A stretch of DNA of 64,000 bases from Entrophospora sp. SA101 (GCA_958430865.1 CAUDNR010004323.1:68391-132390); one strand, 5' to 3'; shown: positions 1 through 12,635, counted from the first letter of the stretch. Numbers and translations: made by a program. Notes: a model not told the origin generated them from the letters alone.

Positions 1-8
1 TTTTTTTG

Positions 9-38
9 TTTTAGTATTTTGAAGTTGACCAATTGTTA
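9..38. repeat. Dispersed repeat, left copy (partner at 33593-33623)
   Basis: The sequence reading TTTTAGTATTTTGAAG followed by TTGACCAATTGTTA recurs almost unchanged at 33593-33623, with one substitution and one extra T. A 30-base near-identical match between two non-coding spacers suggests fragments of an interspersed element. The family is unknown. Confidence 0.5.
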
Positions 39-176
39 CTATAAGCAATTAATGATTATAGATGATCTGCACCGTATTCGAATTGTCCACAAAAAATTTT
101 TTACTATATAATATAAATGAAAAAACTCTCTGATAAGCTATTATTAATTGAATGTTTGGAAATATAATCGCGTTTT

Positions 177-294
177 TTTGAATTATTCGTTTTATTCAAA
201 TTATTCGTCCTATTCGTTTATTCGTTCTATTCGAATAAACTTTCATTGTAATTCGGATACTCAAATTCATAACGAATGAAACAAATAATTCAAA
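177..294. repeat. Short inverted-repeat element (MITE-like)
   Basis: The left arm at 177-197 and the reverse complement of 274-294 agree at about 19 of 21 positions. The interior carries degenerate TTATTCG units in tandem. The size (about 118 bp) and AT-rich palindromic form fit a miniature inverted-repeat element or a fold-back remnant. No clear target-site duplication was seen. Confidence 0.35.
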
Positions 295-2427
295 TAAACC
301 TTATTCGAACCATTAAAGGCGGGATATTATAATAGCAATAGTAAGTAATAGTAATAATAATTATAGTAACAATAACGATAATAGTAGTAATAATAATACT
401 GGAAAGTTTAGTACCATCTGAAAGTTTTTTTATCAATTGGGATTTATTTAAGTTCTTAGCCGCTAAGGTTTTTCTATCGGCTAACGTCACTACTATATAA
501 CCGAAATTTATATAATTAAAAATTTTTTTTATTAAAATTATCTCCACAACAATCATTTTCATCCAAAAAACCGTAGAGTATTAGCAAATCAATATGGAAT
601 AAAGATACCTGACGAAATTTAGTCAACTGACGAGATGTTACATGACGAAAATGTATTACCGTCAAATATATAAGCTTATTATTATTGTACAAGACTTTCC
701 ATTAAAAATAAAGCTTTCTAATCATATACTTGAACAGAATGTATTTTCACCTTTGTCAAAAACGTGCCAAGAGTTCTGAAAATCAAAATTATCCATCTAT
801 TCGGTGAAATATTAAAATTTATCTTGATTGTTATCACTTTTACAATAATCTTATAATAATTAGAAAAATTTTACCTTTATTTACTTTTTAGAAAAAGTGG
901 TTCTTTGAATCTCTTTTATTCGATTCATTAATTGAATATTTTTTTTTGCTGACTGATATCTCTCTTGCAGGAATACACTGGAATAAAAATAAGGTAATTA
1001 TATACCGAATGAATAAAAAACGAATGCTATTGACGACATTGAACTTGTACCAATAGAAATGAAAGCTTTTCATTGTATTTCACCTAATTGGCTAAAAAAT
1101 TTATGGTCGTGGGTGCAAATTTGCTTGTAAATCACAGGTTATTTAATACTGCCAGAGCTTCATAGTTTCTAATACTTTAAAATCAATATAATGCCTTCTC
1201 GATTGTAAAACTCTTTATGAATAAGTAATCAGAAATATACTCAAATGGAATGTCAAGAGTAGCAACCTTTACAAAAAAATAGTAGGCACAAATATATAGA
1301 AATAAACTATATAAATGATGATAATTTTTTTCCAAAAAAAATATTATAAATACAATATTATAATTCTTCACCATAACACTTGGAAATATAACTCTTCCTA
1401 TATATAATATAACAATTATAAATGGTATTATTACAACTAATATTATACCACTTATAGTTGAAAATACTATTATGTGAGATGCTCTTCTCCATCATTGTTT
1501 TGTTCCAAGTTTTTAATAAGAATTAACCCATCCACAAAATTTAATCTTCGAAAATAATTGCAATTCATCAGTATTTGTATTACAAAACATTTATTGATTA
1601 TGAAAATAGGTGTGGCTCAAGAAGGACAATCATTTCATATGGTGATGGGGTAGAGGTCATGCATCAGGGTCACCTTATAAAAAAATGAATGTAAGGAAAA
1701 TATAAGGAACATTACATTTTTCCAATTTACCAGATGTGATTTTATTACATATGGAAATTACATATAGAAAAATGTTTTTTTGTAATTCTTCTTCATTTTT
1801 ATAGGACCAGTAAAGGAATTGTATCCGTGACTGCAGAGTGTTTGTCAAATCAAGAAGCATGATGAGTTTCAGGCAAGTTTAGTGTGCTCAAATGTAATGA
1901 GCAGTTAGAATATGGAACTTGATAAGTTTGTCGTTTGCTAGTAAAGTTGTTGCGGTTGTTTTTTGATTCTTTAGAAAATTCTTTTAATATAAATTAATTT
2001 TTTGATTGTTCGATTTACAAGAATAATAAATAAAGTTTTTTAATGAATTAATCAATCATAAAATGCTTATACTTGGATTCGGATGGAGGAAACCTTCGCT
2101 AGATGAACTGGCGAGATGGTTCATTAACCCCATCATTTTTTAGAATAGGTCGCTTTTTTGACCAATGGAAACAATGCGCAGCGAAAAGCCAAGTTTATTT
2201 AAACTATTTAAACTGCAATTTTTTGAGTAATGTAATAATGAAAAGTTACACATTATTAAAAAATTTCAGATAAACTACTTTTTTCCACTATATTAATATA
2301 TCCATTACTTAGATTATATAACATTTGCTACTTTTCTCTTATTTTTCTTTTTTTTTTTCATAAAAAAGTTTTACTCATATAATTGAAGTTATTCATTACT
2401 GTTATTGTTATTATTAGAACTTTTTAA

Positions 2428-3499
2428 ATGCTCATTATTGATGTCAATACGAGTTCCTTCAATAATGCAGCTACTTCCACTTCTCCCATTTCTACTGCCA
2501 CACCGAATGGTGCAACATTTTTAACCGGCAATCAATTGCAACAACAACAAAAAATAATTCCTTCTCCAATTTATACCGCAGTATCATCATCACCCGCCTC
2601 TTCAACAACAACAACTCCTGTTAGTACACCATCATCTACCACCGTAACTTCTCCACCCGTCACTAATGTTAAAAAACGCAAAAATTCCAGCGTTAGAGAT
2701 GACAAGGGTGGAAAAAAGGCTAAAAAAATTCCCAATTTTAGTTTAAAGAAGCCACCAAACCCTTTCATATTTTTCACAATGACCAAAAGGTATTTATTTA
2801 CTTATTTATTTGCTGTATATTGACGATGATGTATTGATGATGGCCAATTATTAATTTCTAAATATAGAATGGAGATTAGTGCTAAAAAACCGGGTATAAA
2901 AAGTACTGAAATTAATTCACTACTGGGTGAAGTGTGGAGAAATATGTCCGAGGAAGATAAAAAGGTAATTTTACATAGATAATATATATTAATACAACAA
3001 TTTGTTAAATAATCCATTCACTATGTTATGCTTTATTTATTGGGTTAGCCCTACCTCCAAATGAGGGATACGGCATTGGAACAGTACGAAAAGGATTTGG
3101 CGGTATGCATTTTATTACTATCTATCTACATTTAAAATATTCAAATAAAGATATTGCAATCTCTCATATTTTCTTGATTTATATTAGGCTCAACAACAAC
3201 AGCAGAAATCGCCACTTTCACCACCACCATCATCACAACACCAGCAGCATTCGCCATCACGACCACTACCACGATCACCACATCATCATCAACAACAGCA
3301 GCAAGTATATAAGTTTGTAGATTTAGAGAACGACGTAATGTACCAAGAGGCTGTCAAAATTGCTAGAAAAATTTTAGACGGTTTAGAAACCGATCTAAAT
3401 GATCGTTGGTATGAATATGAATTACCAACATCGCTAAATAATCTTGTAGAAATCAATTATTCAAGCACAAATACAAATCCATCCCTATTTTTAAAATGA
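2428..3499 (+). CDS. HMG-box protein (MATA_HMG/HMGB-like DNA-binding factor)
   Basis: I read four exons (2428-2789, 2868-2964, 3049-3102, 3188-3499) joined in frame to 274 residues. The HMG box lies at about residues 107-171. It opens with KKPPNPFIFF, has the helix 2 signature LLGEVWRNMSEEDKKPY, and ends at LEQYEKD. The N-terminal 80 residues are Ser/Thr/Pro-rich, followed by a basic cluster (VKKRK, KGGKKAKK) that could be a nuclear signal. After the box come Gln/Pro/His-rich repeats and a conserved-looking acidic tail. HMG boxes bend DNA and act as chromatin or sex-type regulators. Such genes are strongly multiplied in Rhizophagus, and I cannot say whether this one is mating-related. The introns interrupt the box twice. 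The box is slightly short (about 65 against about 70 residues), but its Trp and aromatic core are present. Confidence 0.85.
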
Positions 3500-5701
3500 T
3501 ACGGTGATCAGACTGTTGGGTATTTTTCATGATTACTTATTGGAGATATTAATGATGAGTTTATGGATGAAGCTTGAATAACCATTTGTTTATAATATCA
3601 CAATTATAGTATTGCTGCAATTATAAAACTCTCCCTCTTCTTATAATTATAATTAGTATTTTTAAACCCGTCCCACTCATATCATATACCTGAAGTACTG
3701 AAGTAGTATGAGAAGGGAAAACCAAAAAAATCAAAAAAAGAGTTCATATATGTCATCCAGGTAGATTTCAATAATTTTCAAATATGGCAGAAAGTTAAAC
3801 AGTTGAATGAATGCATTAAACGTCAGACCTATCCACCAAAAACTTCATTTATCAAAGAACAAAACGAAGATGAAATTTTCGGATGGAGAGATTGAAAGAA
3901 TTAAATTTGAAACTCTATGATGATTACCATTATACTGTTGTTCACTCTACAATAAAAATATTTTTATTTTTAATAGAAAATTTTCATAGTTTTACAAATC
4001 TATCCTTTTGTCAGAGTTCAATGTAAAGATGGACAGCAAATCCAAATTTGTTATCCCTGTTCTTCTTGATATATTTTACAAGTAATCCTTTCTTAAGTAT
4101 TATTGAATAGTGATATTAAATTAATAACATAAGGAGCAATGTTTCACCTCGCTATTGCTTAGAATTCTTCTAATAGTGGCGTAATTCGATAATAGGAGAT
4201 AATCTTATATTTATCTGTGTAAGGAAAGAGTGTTTTTTTAAATATAACCAAAAAAAGAAAATAAAAATTTTAATTGAAAAGGTTCTATTGCTTGGAATTC
4301 TTTTATACTTACAAAATTTGAAGTGATTATATTATTCCGAGGATCAAACAACAAATATTTTTGTCTTAATTAGTATTAAATTTAAGTTTAGAAAAACTGA
4401 TTTAGTGAAAACAAATTACTCAACTTTCTCAATCCTAATAATTAATTTTCTTGACCAAGCAATAATAACCGTGAACTTTCTCTCATTCCATGTTTGTAAT
4501 AAATTTTGTTGATTAATTTAGATGCTAGTAAATGTCAGAAGTTAAACTCGATTGTAACACGCTACTTTGCAAGGTTCTCTCATTTTGCCCAATCCGAATT
4601 GAGGTTAACAAATCCCAAGCTTTAACACCTTTATTATTTCCAATTAAGGGTTAAATATATGGCAAACAGCAAATCAAAGACCCAAAGAGAGAAAGTAAAA
4701 TGTTACTAAACAAGTTTGGACGTAAGCTCGAAGCGGCAATGGCCAATCAATAGAACGGAAGCAATCAATGCAAAGAGGTGAAATGATTAATGAATGAGGG
4801 AATAATATATATTATACTCTGGAAAGAGTATAATAAATGGCATTCAGAAAAATCTTAAAGAACATTTTAGAAATTTTGAATATTTTGGATAATGACATTG
4901 ACTTGAGTGATTGCCTTAAATTATATGATTAAGTATAAATCCTAATTTCAGCCGAGTTTTGCAATTAATTATGCTAAAATAAAATCTCTGAACCTAACAA
5001 AATGTCCAAAATTGGACAAAAATTGATGCGAGTAACAATACAGAGTTGAGTGAGTACTTATTGAGTAAAAAGATTGACGAAAGATTTGAAAATTTTATCT
5101 CTCAAAGTTTCCCTTTAAACGATTTTGTATCTTGCTGTTGCTTTATTATTTGTGAAAGAAATGTAAGGTGATTATTGATGTACTACGGAATTTAAAATGA
5201 CTGCATTGACACGATCCATTGAGAATCATTTCCATATCTGACGTCTTTTCAACAATAACACACTAGACTATTGTTTTTAGTGCAACGATCTTTTTGTTGA
5301 GCGTAGTTTTTTAGCTTTTTTTAAGCCCATTGTTTATCAAGTGTTTAACAAACTTTAATTTTTTTAAAGTATAGATCATACAAATTATGAATGCAATGTC
5401 ATCATACAAATACATATTAGTATTTCTTAGAATCAAATCTTATCTTTAAAAAAATAAAAAAATAAAAAAAAAAAAATTTTCCGTAATTATGAAACAGCAT
5501 AAAAGCCTTTGTAAATTCAAATAATTTTGTTCTAATAATAATAAAATTAATTTTGTCGCTTAACGAAATTAATTAGTCATTTCTTCAATAATATAAATAT
5601 TCTTCCTCAAAATAAAAAAATCATCCTAAATTGCCACTGGTCTAATGTATTATTATAATATTATAAAAAACAATTAAATAATAAAATAATAACAATAAAT
5701 A
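3500..5701. other. AT-rich spacer, no gene seen
   Basis: This is non-coding sequence between the HMG-box gene and the kinase. ORFs are short and interrupted, and no family motif, tRNA or long inverted repeat was recognised. A run of A's at 5455-5480 and an A/T-rich stretch directly ahead of 5702 could belong to the kinase promoter. Confidence 0.6.
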
Positions 5702-6949
5702 ATGCAAATTGAAAAAAGTAATGAATCGGAAATAGACCTTATCTCATTAAATTCGAAAAAGACCAGTGGCAATAAAGAAATCGACAATGTGATTTCGTTA
5801 TCACAATCTCAATCATCATCATATGATGGAAAATATTTAGAATTAATAGAGGAATGTGATGTAAAAATCACTAATTTTTTGTGTAAGGGTGGCAATGGTT
5901 CGATATATGAAGGAGTGTGGGGGCCAGGAAGGCGTTGCATAAAGGATAATATAAAATATCGCGAAGCAAATACTGCGGTTATTTTAAAACAAATTAACAA
6001 GAAAAACAAAGACAAGAAAATAAAATTGTTTATAAAAGAAGTAAGTTCTCACAATCTCATTCATTTTATAATTTTTTTAGAAACTAATTATGATAATTAA
6101 TTAATTATTTTCTTCGTTTTTACTATTTAGTTGGAAAACCATAGTAAGCTTTTGAATAGCGACAAAATTATAACAATTTACGGCGTAGCAATAATTAAAA
6201 ATGAATTTACACTCGTAATGGAATATGCACAAAACGGAAGTTTGCAAAATTTTTTGAAAAATAATTACCATAAACTCATTTGGAAGCAAAAAATTTCCAT
6301 TATATGCGACATCGCAGAAGCTCTTGAACAGATAAATAATCTAAAATATATTCACGGCGATCTACATAGTGGAAATGTATTAATAAGCGACAACCAAACT
6401 GCAAAAATATCCGACTTTGGCTCATCAAGCGCATACAATGACCAACAATCACGAGAAAATCTCAGTTGTACAATTCCCTACACAGCACCTGAAGTATTCA
6501 TGACAGGTTACTATTCTGAAAATTGTGACACTTACAGTTTGGGGGTTATAATGTCAGAAATTTCTAGTGGCCAACAACCATTTCCAAACGAGAATCATGA
6601 TCGTCAGCTTGCTTTGGACATTTGTTTAAATAATAAAAGACCAGTATTTGCTAATAATACGCCAAAATTTATAATAGAAATGGCATCTAAATGCATGGAT
6701 GGTGCCGCTTCCAAAAGGCCAACAATAAAAGAAATACGAGAGAAACTCTATCTTTATAAATGTTGTTTCGACGAATCAAGTATTTTAAACATAAATGGGG
6801 ATTTTACGAATGAAGAAGTTGAAAGCATGAAAAAATTTAAAGTAGAATTCGAAGAAAAAGACAAAAAGACATTTCTTAATAATAAAATTAATAATAATTA
6901 TAAATCATCATGCTTATTAAATCCAATGGCTGGTAATTATTATTATTAA
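5702..6949 (+). CDS. Tyrosine-kinase-like protein kinase
   Basis: There are two well-supported exons, 5702-6040 and 6131-6949 (385 residues), with a phase-0 GT-AG intron. Kinase landmarks follow in order: a glycine-rich loop CKGGNGSIYEG at residues 61-71; the VAIK-type lysine K96 in AVILK; the catalytic loop HGDLHSGN at 188-195 with D190 and N195; DFG at 208-210; APE at 232-234; and the F-helix Asp in CDTYSLGV. The D-L/F-H-S-G-N loop is typical of the large TKL-like families of Rhizophagus. The arginine of the usual HRD is Gly here, so activation-loop phosphorylation may not control it, though the catalytic residues look intact. The N-terminal 55 residues are Ser-rich and unstructured. No transmembrane segment or Sel1 repeat was seen. 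A donor at 6933 may splice to an extra 3' exon (7085-7242), replacing the last four residues by an S/P/Q-rich tail. Confidence 0.88.
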
Positions 6950-7277
6950 TATTAATTAATCAATTAGCAATCTTTATTTTAGATTTTAATATTAAATTTG
7001 ATTTTCTTTGACAATCAAGCGTGGGATTCGAACCAAATCGGATTAACGATACCATCGAAATTACATCCTAGAAGTAACCCCAAGACAACATTTCCACTAT
7101 TGCACTAAAAACAGTTCCAATAATATTATTAAACGGCGACAGTATCACATCAAATGGTAATAGTGTTCAACAACAACAACGACAACCATCATCATCATCA
7201 TCATCACCATCATCATCACCATCATCATCACCATCGTATTAACGACCGCTTTAATAGTCGGGATAGTTAAATTTAGG

Positions 7278-7394
7278 CTGATTATTTAAATATAGACAAA
7301 TGTCTTATCAGTGAATTTTCTCTCTCTCTAATTTTTTACAAATTGAACGAGAGAAAATTTTTTGATATGACATTTGTCTACGTTCAAATAACCA
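7278..7394. repeat. MITE-like inverted-repeat element
   Basis: The left arm (about 7281-7324, containing TAGACAAATGTCTTATCA and ending AATTTTCTCTC) is about 80% identical to the reverse complement of the right arm (about 7347-7391). Between the arms lie about 20 bp. The whole unit would fold into a long imperfect hairpin. This is the form of a non-autonomous DNA transposon derivative, but no terminal duplication is clear. Confidence 0.5.
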
Positions 7395-7652
7395 GGGTAA
7401 ATTTGTTTAATTTCTCTATAGCTTATAGTTTTACTCGGTCTAAATGCTACCTAAACTTGCACAAATTTCAATTTTCAAAAAAATAGCCTCGTTAGTTATT
7501 TTTTTGAAATTTGAAATTGGTACAAAATAGATGGTATTTAAAGTGTGTCATACTATTAACTATATGTAGAAATTAAATTTATTATCCTTTTAAACTCATT
7601 CAATTTAATTTATTTAAACATTAAGATATTTGCGTTGTTTTCTTCTTATTAT

Positions 7653-7750
7653 TCTATTCTATTCTATTCTATTCTATTCTATTCTATTCTATTCTATTCT
7701 ATTTATTTTATTTTATTTTATTTTATTTTATTTTATTTTATTTTATTTTT
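7653..7750. repeat. ATTCT pentamer microsatellite changing to ATTTT
   Basis: About ten uninterrupted ATTCT units are followed by about eight ATTTT units. The second block looks like the first with C replaced by T. The spurious Ile/Leu/Phe/Tyr-rich ORF across it is a by-product of the repeat. Confidence 0.95.
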
Positions 7751-8257
7751 TTTTATTTTTATTTTAAAATTTAAATCTATCTTATCATATACTTATCCAT
7801 ATTTATTTATTTATTTTTATTTGTTTACTAAAATTACAGAAATATTAAAAAAAAAACCGAGTCGAACTTTGACTTTGTAAAAAACTTTTTCTGAAATAAT
7901 AAATAAATAAAACTTTTCAGATTAACTATTACTTTACCAATAATTAGTGTCAGTTGGTTATCCCCAAACCCTTATTCAATAGGGAGTTTAGAAATTAAAA
8001 ATACTGAATAATTTAACCAAAAACTATATCATGTGATTTCCATTTTTGGAAATGCCTTAAAAAATTAAACATTTCATTTTTAAAAAACTACGCATTAGCG
8101 TTGGTCGTCAAAACTAAATCAAAAGTCAGGACTTATGTTATAGTTTTGGAAACTAATACTATCACGCACCAATATGGGTCTTTAGATCGATCGTATTGTT
8201 TCAAACAATGAATTCGCGTTCACATTTTTTTATTAATATTTTTGAACCATGTCTTTG

Positions 8258-8371
8258 TACCGTAAAGTCTGGAAAGATAGCACCCCCTACTTTAAAACAA
8301 TTGAGCGTCAATATAAAAAAAATGTTACACATATGTAAAAAGGGGATGCTATCTTTCCAGACTTTACGGTA
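8258..8371. repeat. MITE with near-perfect 30-bp terminal inverted repeats and TA flanks
   Basis: The left terminus reads CCGTAAAGTCTGGAAAGATA continuing GCACCCCCT. The right terminus is its reverse complement with a single mismatch. The two termini are separated by about 50 bp and bounded by TA on both sides. TA target duplication and this length (about 110 bp) fit a Tc1/mariner-type MITE. The near-identity of the arms suggests recent activity or hairpin-based conservation. Confidence 0.8.
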
Positions 8372-11061
8372 ATATTTGCATGATGATAAATAATATTGAA
8401 CTTTTGCCTTCGTAATCTGTTAAAATCGTTGATTTCTTTGATGATGGTTTATAAAGTTTTTGCTATAGCATAAATGACAACGTCTGACTAGAGGCAAATG
8501 ACAACTTTATTTCTTTCTCCGTGATAGTTGTTTAGTGACGAACCTAGGATTTTAAGCCATAACCCCCGGAAAAAGATCCAATAAATCTCCAATATATGCT
8601 ATTACAACTTACACATTCTAAGTACTTTAATAAGTAAGCATCTTGTAATTTGAAAGTTCTTTACTTCAATTCCGAATTTGAGTCAACGTGCATGTTCTAA
8701 ATAAACTCGCGAATTGTTACCGTCATTTTCAAGTTTACTAGTGATAAACAATAAGAAATATTCCTTGTTGATTTTTAGATTATACAACTGTTTCAATTCA
8801 GATAAACAATTGTGGATTGGATGGTAAACAAAGGATATTATCAACGATCGTTGATAATTATTTGTGTTGCAAGAGAGAAACCTGTAGATAGAAAAATTAT
8901 TGTTATTATAATTTATTTGAATTGTGCTTGTCTCAAATAAATTCTAAATCAAGGCTACGCCTTTGCATTTGTAATTATGTTATTTAAAATAAAAGAAAAT
9001 ACATTCATCCTACAAATTACACCAAGTTGTAAGTATTCCATTCTCAAATACTAATAACTTGAAGGAAATAGGTGACATGGCTTATAGAAGGAGTTAATGA
9101 TCTGAAATCATGCGATGTTCCACCAGAAGTTAAAGATTTGATGGTTCGGCAAATCTTTTATCATTTTATTATTGATAAAGAAATTTAATCAAATTTATTT
9201 CCATAAAATTAAATAACTGATAATCATATTGATTACAATAAATAAATAAAATAATCTTATTTTACAATTGTGGTCAAATAAGAAAAAGGAGTCTAAATTT
9301 TGGGATCATTTCAAGAATCAATATGAAGTGGTTATTATTCTATGTTGATGCGGAATTACGGTTTTACTGCGTACCGTAATGCCAAATTGCCGTAATTCAG
9401 GGATTTCGACGGCAAGTATGCTACCAACTGATATCATTTAACCATTTGACAAATATATAATGCAATAATCAACAATAATAATTAATACACTGAAAAAGGA
9501 TTTATTACCCAAATAGCTGTAATACATATTATTTATTCAACACCAAGTGAAGTGATAAACGAAAATTTTTTCTGGACCAAGCATTTTGGGTTTTGATGAT
9601 AAAATTTTGTTGAATAATTATGGTAGGCGTTTTGTTTTTTCCATTTGACTTGTTGATTGAAATCAATTTTTTATTCGATGGAAGCAACAACTGTTGCTAT
9701 AGATCACGTAATTACTGATAAAATATTAGGAGAAGAGTGCTGGTTGCGCTAATATAACACCTTATTAAATAAATGAATCGAAGGTGAGTATTTTTATTTT
9801 TATTACTTTATATACTGTATATCAACAACATTTGAATTAAAAAAAAGGATAGATGGGCTTTGAAAGACAACCAAAAATATGGAGAAAACGAGTGACTAGA
9901 AGAATAAAATTTTACCTGAGGATTATTTTTTGGCAGTTAATGTAAATAAATCAGATTGAATGACAGCAAAGGAAACTTCAAATTTGGTGTATGAAGGTGA
10001 AATTGGTTCTGAGGATGACCTGAAACAACAACAATAGAAAATTGGATCAAACGATATGCAGCCAGTTTAAAACAATCATCGGTACAGAGAGAAGGCAAAA
10101 GAATTATCTAGCAAAGAAAGGTAAACAATATTTAGAGATGAACATTTGAAAAAACATTAAATAATACATTTATTGTTTTCGCATTACTGCTCAATCTCTT
10201 GCAAGTTCATTCGAATTAAAAAATAAATCCCTTCGTTTCATTTATGTTTCTATACTCTGGTGTCTTATTTCTTTCTTCAATTTAAACATGTTATTTTGAA
10301 ATTTTTTTCTTGTTGTCTATTTAATTACAGTTACCAGTTTACATTTTCTAATTAATTGGTCATTTATCTACAATGATCACTTTTTCCAACTTTTCTAGAC
10401 TTTATCATGCAAAATCTTAATCCTTTATCAATCACTGTTTGGACTTTCCTTCCTTCTCACGTTATTGCATCTGTTCTTTCGTCAAGTATTTTATTATCCT
10501 TTTGGTATTCATGTAATAATAATATTATTATTAAGTTTGGTCAGTATTGGTGATAAATGTTTAAAAAAATTAAAAATGTTAAACTTTTGATACTCAATCT
10601 CCATGTCCAACATATAAAAGTTTCCAAGAAACACCTTAAAGCAATAAAAAGAATGTCTTTTTGCTCCACCGATCTCACTCAAATAGAAATATCTTTTCTT
10701 TGAGAATATCTATCCAATACAATTGGTTTTTCCATTCATTTGGTTCAATAACTATATTTACAAAACATATACTTTTTGATTCTAAATTTTTCAGCTCTAG
10801 AATAATTTTCAAATTCAAACCTTACATGCATATAAAACCTTTCAAAATAAACATATTATTATTGTTATTATATTTAATAAAAATAAAATTAAATAGATAA
10901 TAATAAATTTATTCATGTTTGAGTATAGGATTGCATCACTTAATGAATTGCTAAAAAATATACAATGAGCTGATACGTAGATGCATGTGTATGGACTTCT
11001 TAATGTTTGGTTTTATTTCTCAAAAAATTAAATTTTATAATGGATTTTTATTAACATGTGA

Positions 11062-12437
11062 TTGGTCATTCAAAAAATGAATTCATTACTTGAAAAATAT
11101 TTTAATGAAAATGAGAGGTTGCTAAATACTGAAAATTTTTATGATGTAAAAATATGTATTGGTGTAGAATCTAACATTAAAGAAGTTCATGCGCATGCAC
11201 CTATCATATCAGCTCATTGCCCATTTTTTAACAATGCATTAAGTAATGCAACAAAAGAAAATGGATATTGTATTATTAAAAAAGCTAATATCAATGAAAA
11301 AATTTTCAAACCTATTCTCAAGTAAGTTTAAATAAATTTATTATTGTATTAAATTATAATAATAATAACCTGTTTAGTAATTTATTTATTTTGTAAGATT
11401 TTTATATACATGTAAAATTGAATTTGAAAATTATTCTGGTGCTGAAGTATTGGAACTATTAACTGCAGCAGATGAATTTGGTATTGAGTTGCTTTATGAA
11501 TATGTGATGAAATATTTTATTGAAAATTTGTAAATATAGTAATAAATTATTTGAATCAAGTGAATTTAAATCATTGGAAAAACCAATTCTATTGGAAATT
11601 CTCAAAAGAGATGATTTTTCTGCTGATGAGATAGTTATTTGGGAAGGCATTCTTAAGTGGGGATTGGCCAAACATCCAAAAATCATTAATATCAATGTTG
11701 AAGATTGGCCAATACAAAATTTTGTTGATTTAGGCAATACATTAAAAGAATTTTTTCCTCTAATAAGATTTCAGGGTATTTCTAAAGATGATTTTGATTT
11801 TAAAATTACTCCATATCATAAACTTTTTCCTATGACTTTACGGGATTCCCTTTTACAACATTATTTATTTCCTGATAGAAAACAAACATTGAATTTATTA
11901 CCACCAAGGTTGAACTTATTGACAATTAATCAAAATCTTATTTTGCTTTTTGCAAGTTGGATTGATAGAAAAAGTCCCCCATATGTCTCATTCAGGGAAG
12001 TCAAATATGAATTCAAACTTACATATCGTAGTAGCAGAGATGGTTTAAATGCAGCTATATTTCATCAAAAATGTGATAATATCAACAAAACTCTTTCAGT
12101 TGGCAGAATACAAAATTCAGAACAAATAGTTAGTGGTTATAACCCACTTGATTGGAATGGATATGGTCATAAAAATACGACTGAAAGTTTTATTTTTAAT
12201 ATTAATAATAGAAATGATATTAATACTGCACAATTTAGGTATGTTAATGATAGTTATAGGAAGTATGCAATTTGGTGTGATCCTTCTTATTTGCCTCATT
12301 TTGGTTATAATTGCGATGTTTGGTTTAATATAAATGGTAGTGTTGGTAGTAGCCCAGTGACTTATAGTAACTCTATCAATATAGCATATGGTAGATTTGA
12401 TGAATTGGAAGTTTTTCAAATAATTGATAAAAAATAA
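11062..12437 (+). pseudogene. BTB-BACK-TLDc gene with an internal deletion/frameshift
   Basis: Exon 1 (11062-11321) encodes a BTB/POZ start (NFYDVKICIG, then HAHAPIISAHCPFF). A good GT-AG junction leads to 11398, giving LLTAADEFGIELLYEYVMKYF, the usual BTB-to-BACK transition. That frame stops at TAA 11532-11534. The remaining BACK sequence (LEKPILLEILKRDDF, then EIVIWEGILKWGLAKHP) and the whole TLDc domain resume in another frame from about 11520 to 12437. Roughly 25-30 residues normally found between these parts are missing, and I found no GT-AG intron that restores the frame. In related proteins BTB/BACK recruits cullin-3 ligases and TLDc is linked to oxidative-stress protection. The 305-codon downstream frame is intact, so a shortened TLDc product is conceivable. 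The family is heavily multiplied in Glomeromycotina. Confidence 0.7.
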
Positions 12438-12635
12438 ACAGTGTTAAATTATTAAGCATTATATTTTTTTCTATAATTAGTTTATTTACTGATAATAAAT
12501 ATATAACCAGATTTAATTAATTGAATAAATTATCATTACATAGTTAAAAAGAAAGTTAGACATAATTTTGGGTATTCCTTTTTTTTTTGTGATTTAATTA
12601 TGTGATCGGCTATTTCTTATACCAAAATAATTTTT

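Larger units (their letters stand above)
1..2427. other. AT-rich spacer without a supported gene
   Basis: Six-frame reading shows only short, low-complexity ORFs. None has a domain, a convincing splice pattern or balanced codon use. The stretch contains a short inverted-repeat element at 177-294 and the left copy of a dispersed repeat at 9-38. T-rich tracts at 2340-2400 just precede the HMG-box gene and may be part of its promoter, but no specific motif is claimed. Confidence 0.7.
7243..11061. other. Repeat-bearing spacer
   Basis: No coding region could be supported. The stretch holds two MITE-like elements (7278-7394 and 8258-8371), an ATTCT/ATTTT microsatellite (7653-7750) and a short inverted GAATTACGG/CCGTAATTC pair near 9352-9402. 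ORFs here come from low-complexity sequence. Confidence 0.6.

Noticed and set aside
7018..7095. Minus-strand GGTTCGAATCCC resembling a tRNA B box
   Set aside because: The T-stem does not pair beyond two base pairs, no A box lies at the right distance, and no acceptor-stem partner for the 3' side was found within 90 bp.
7635..7880. Hydrophobic ORF resembling a membrane protein
   Set aside because: Encoded entirely by ATTCT/ATTTT repeats.
9352..9402. GAATTACGG/CCGTAATTC inverted pair as a possible MITE
   Set aside because: Only 9-bp arms, no flanking duplication and no second copy seen.
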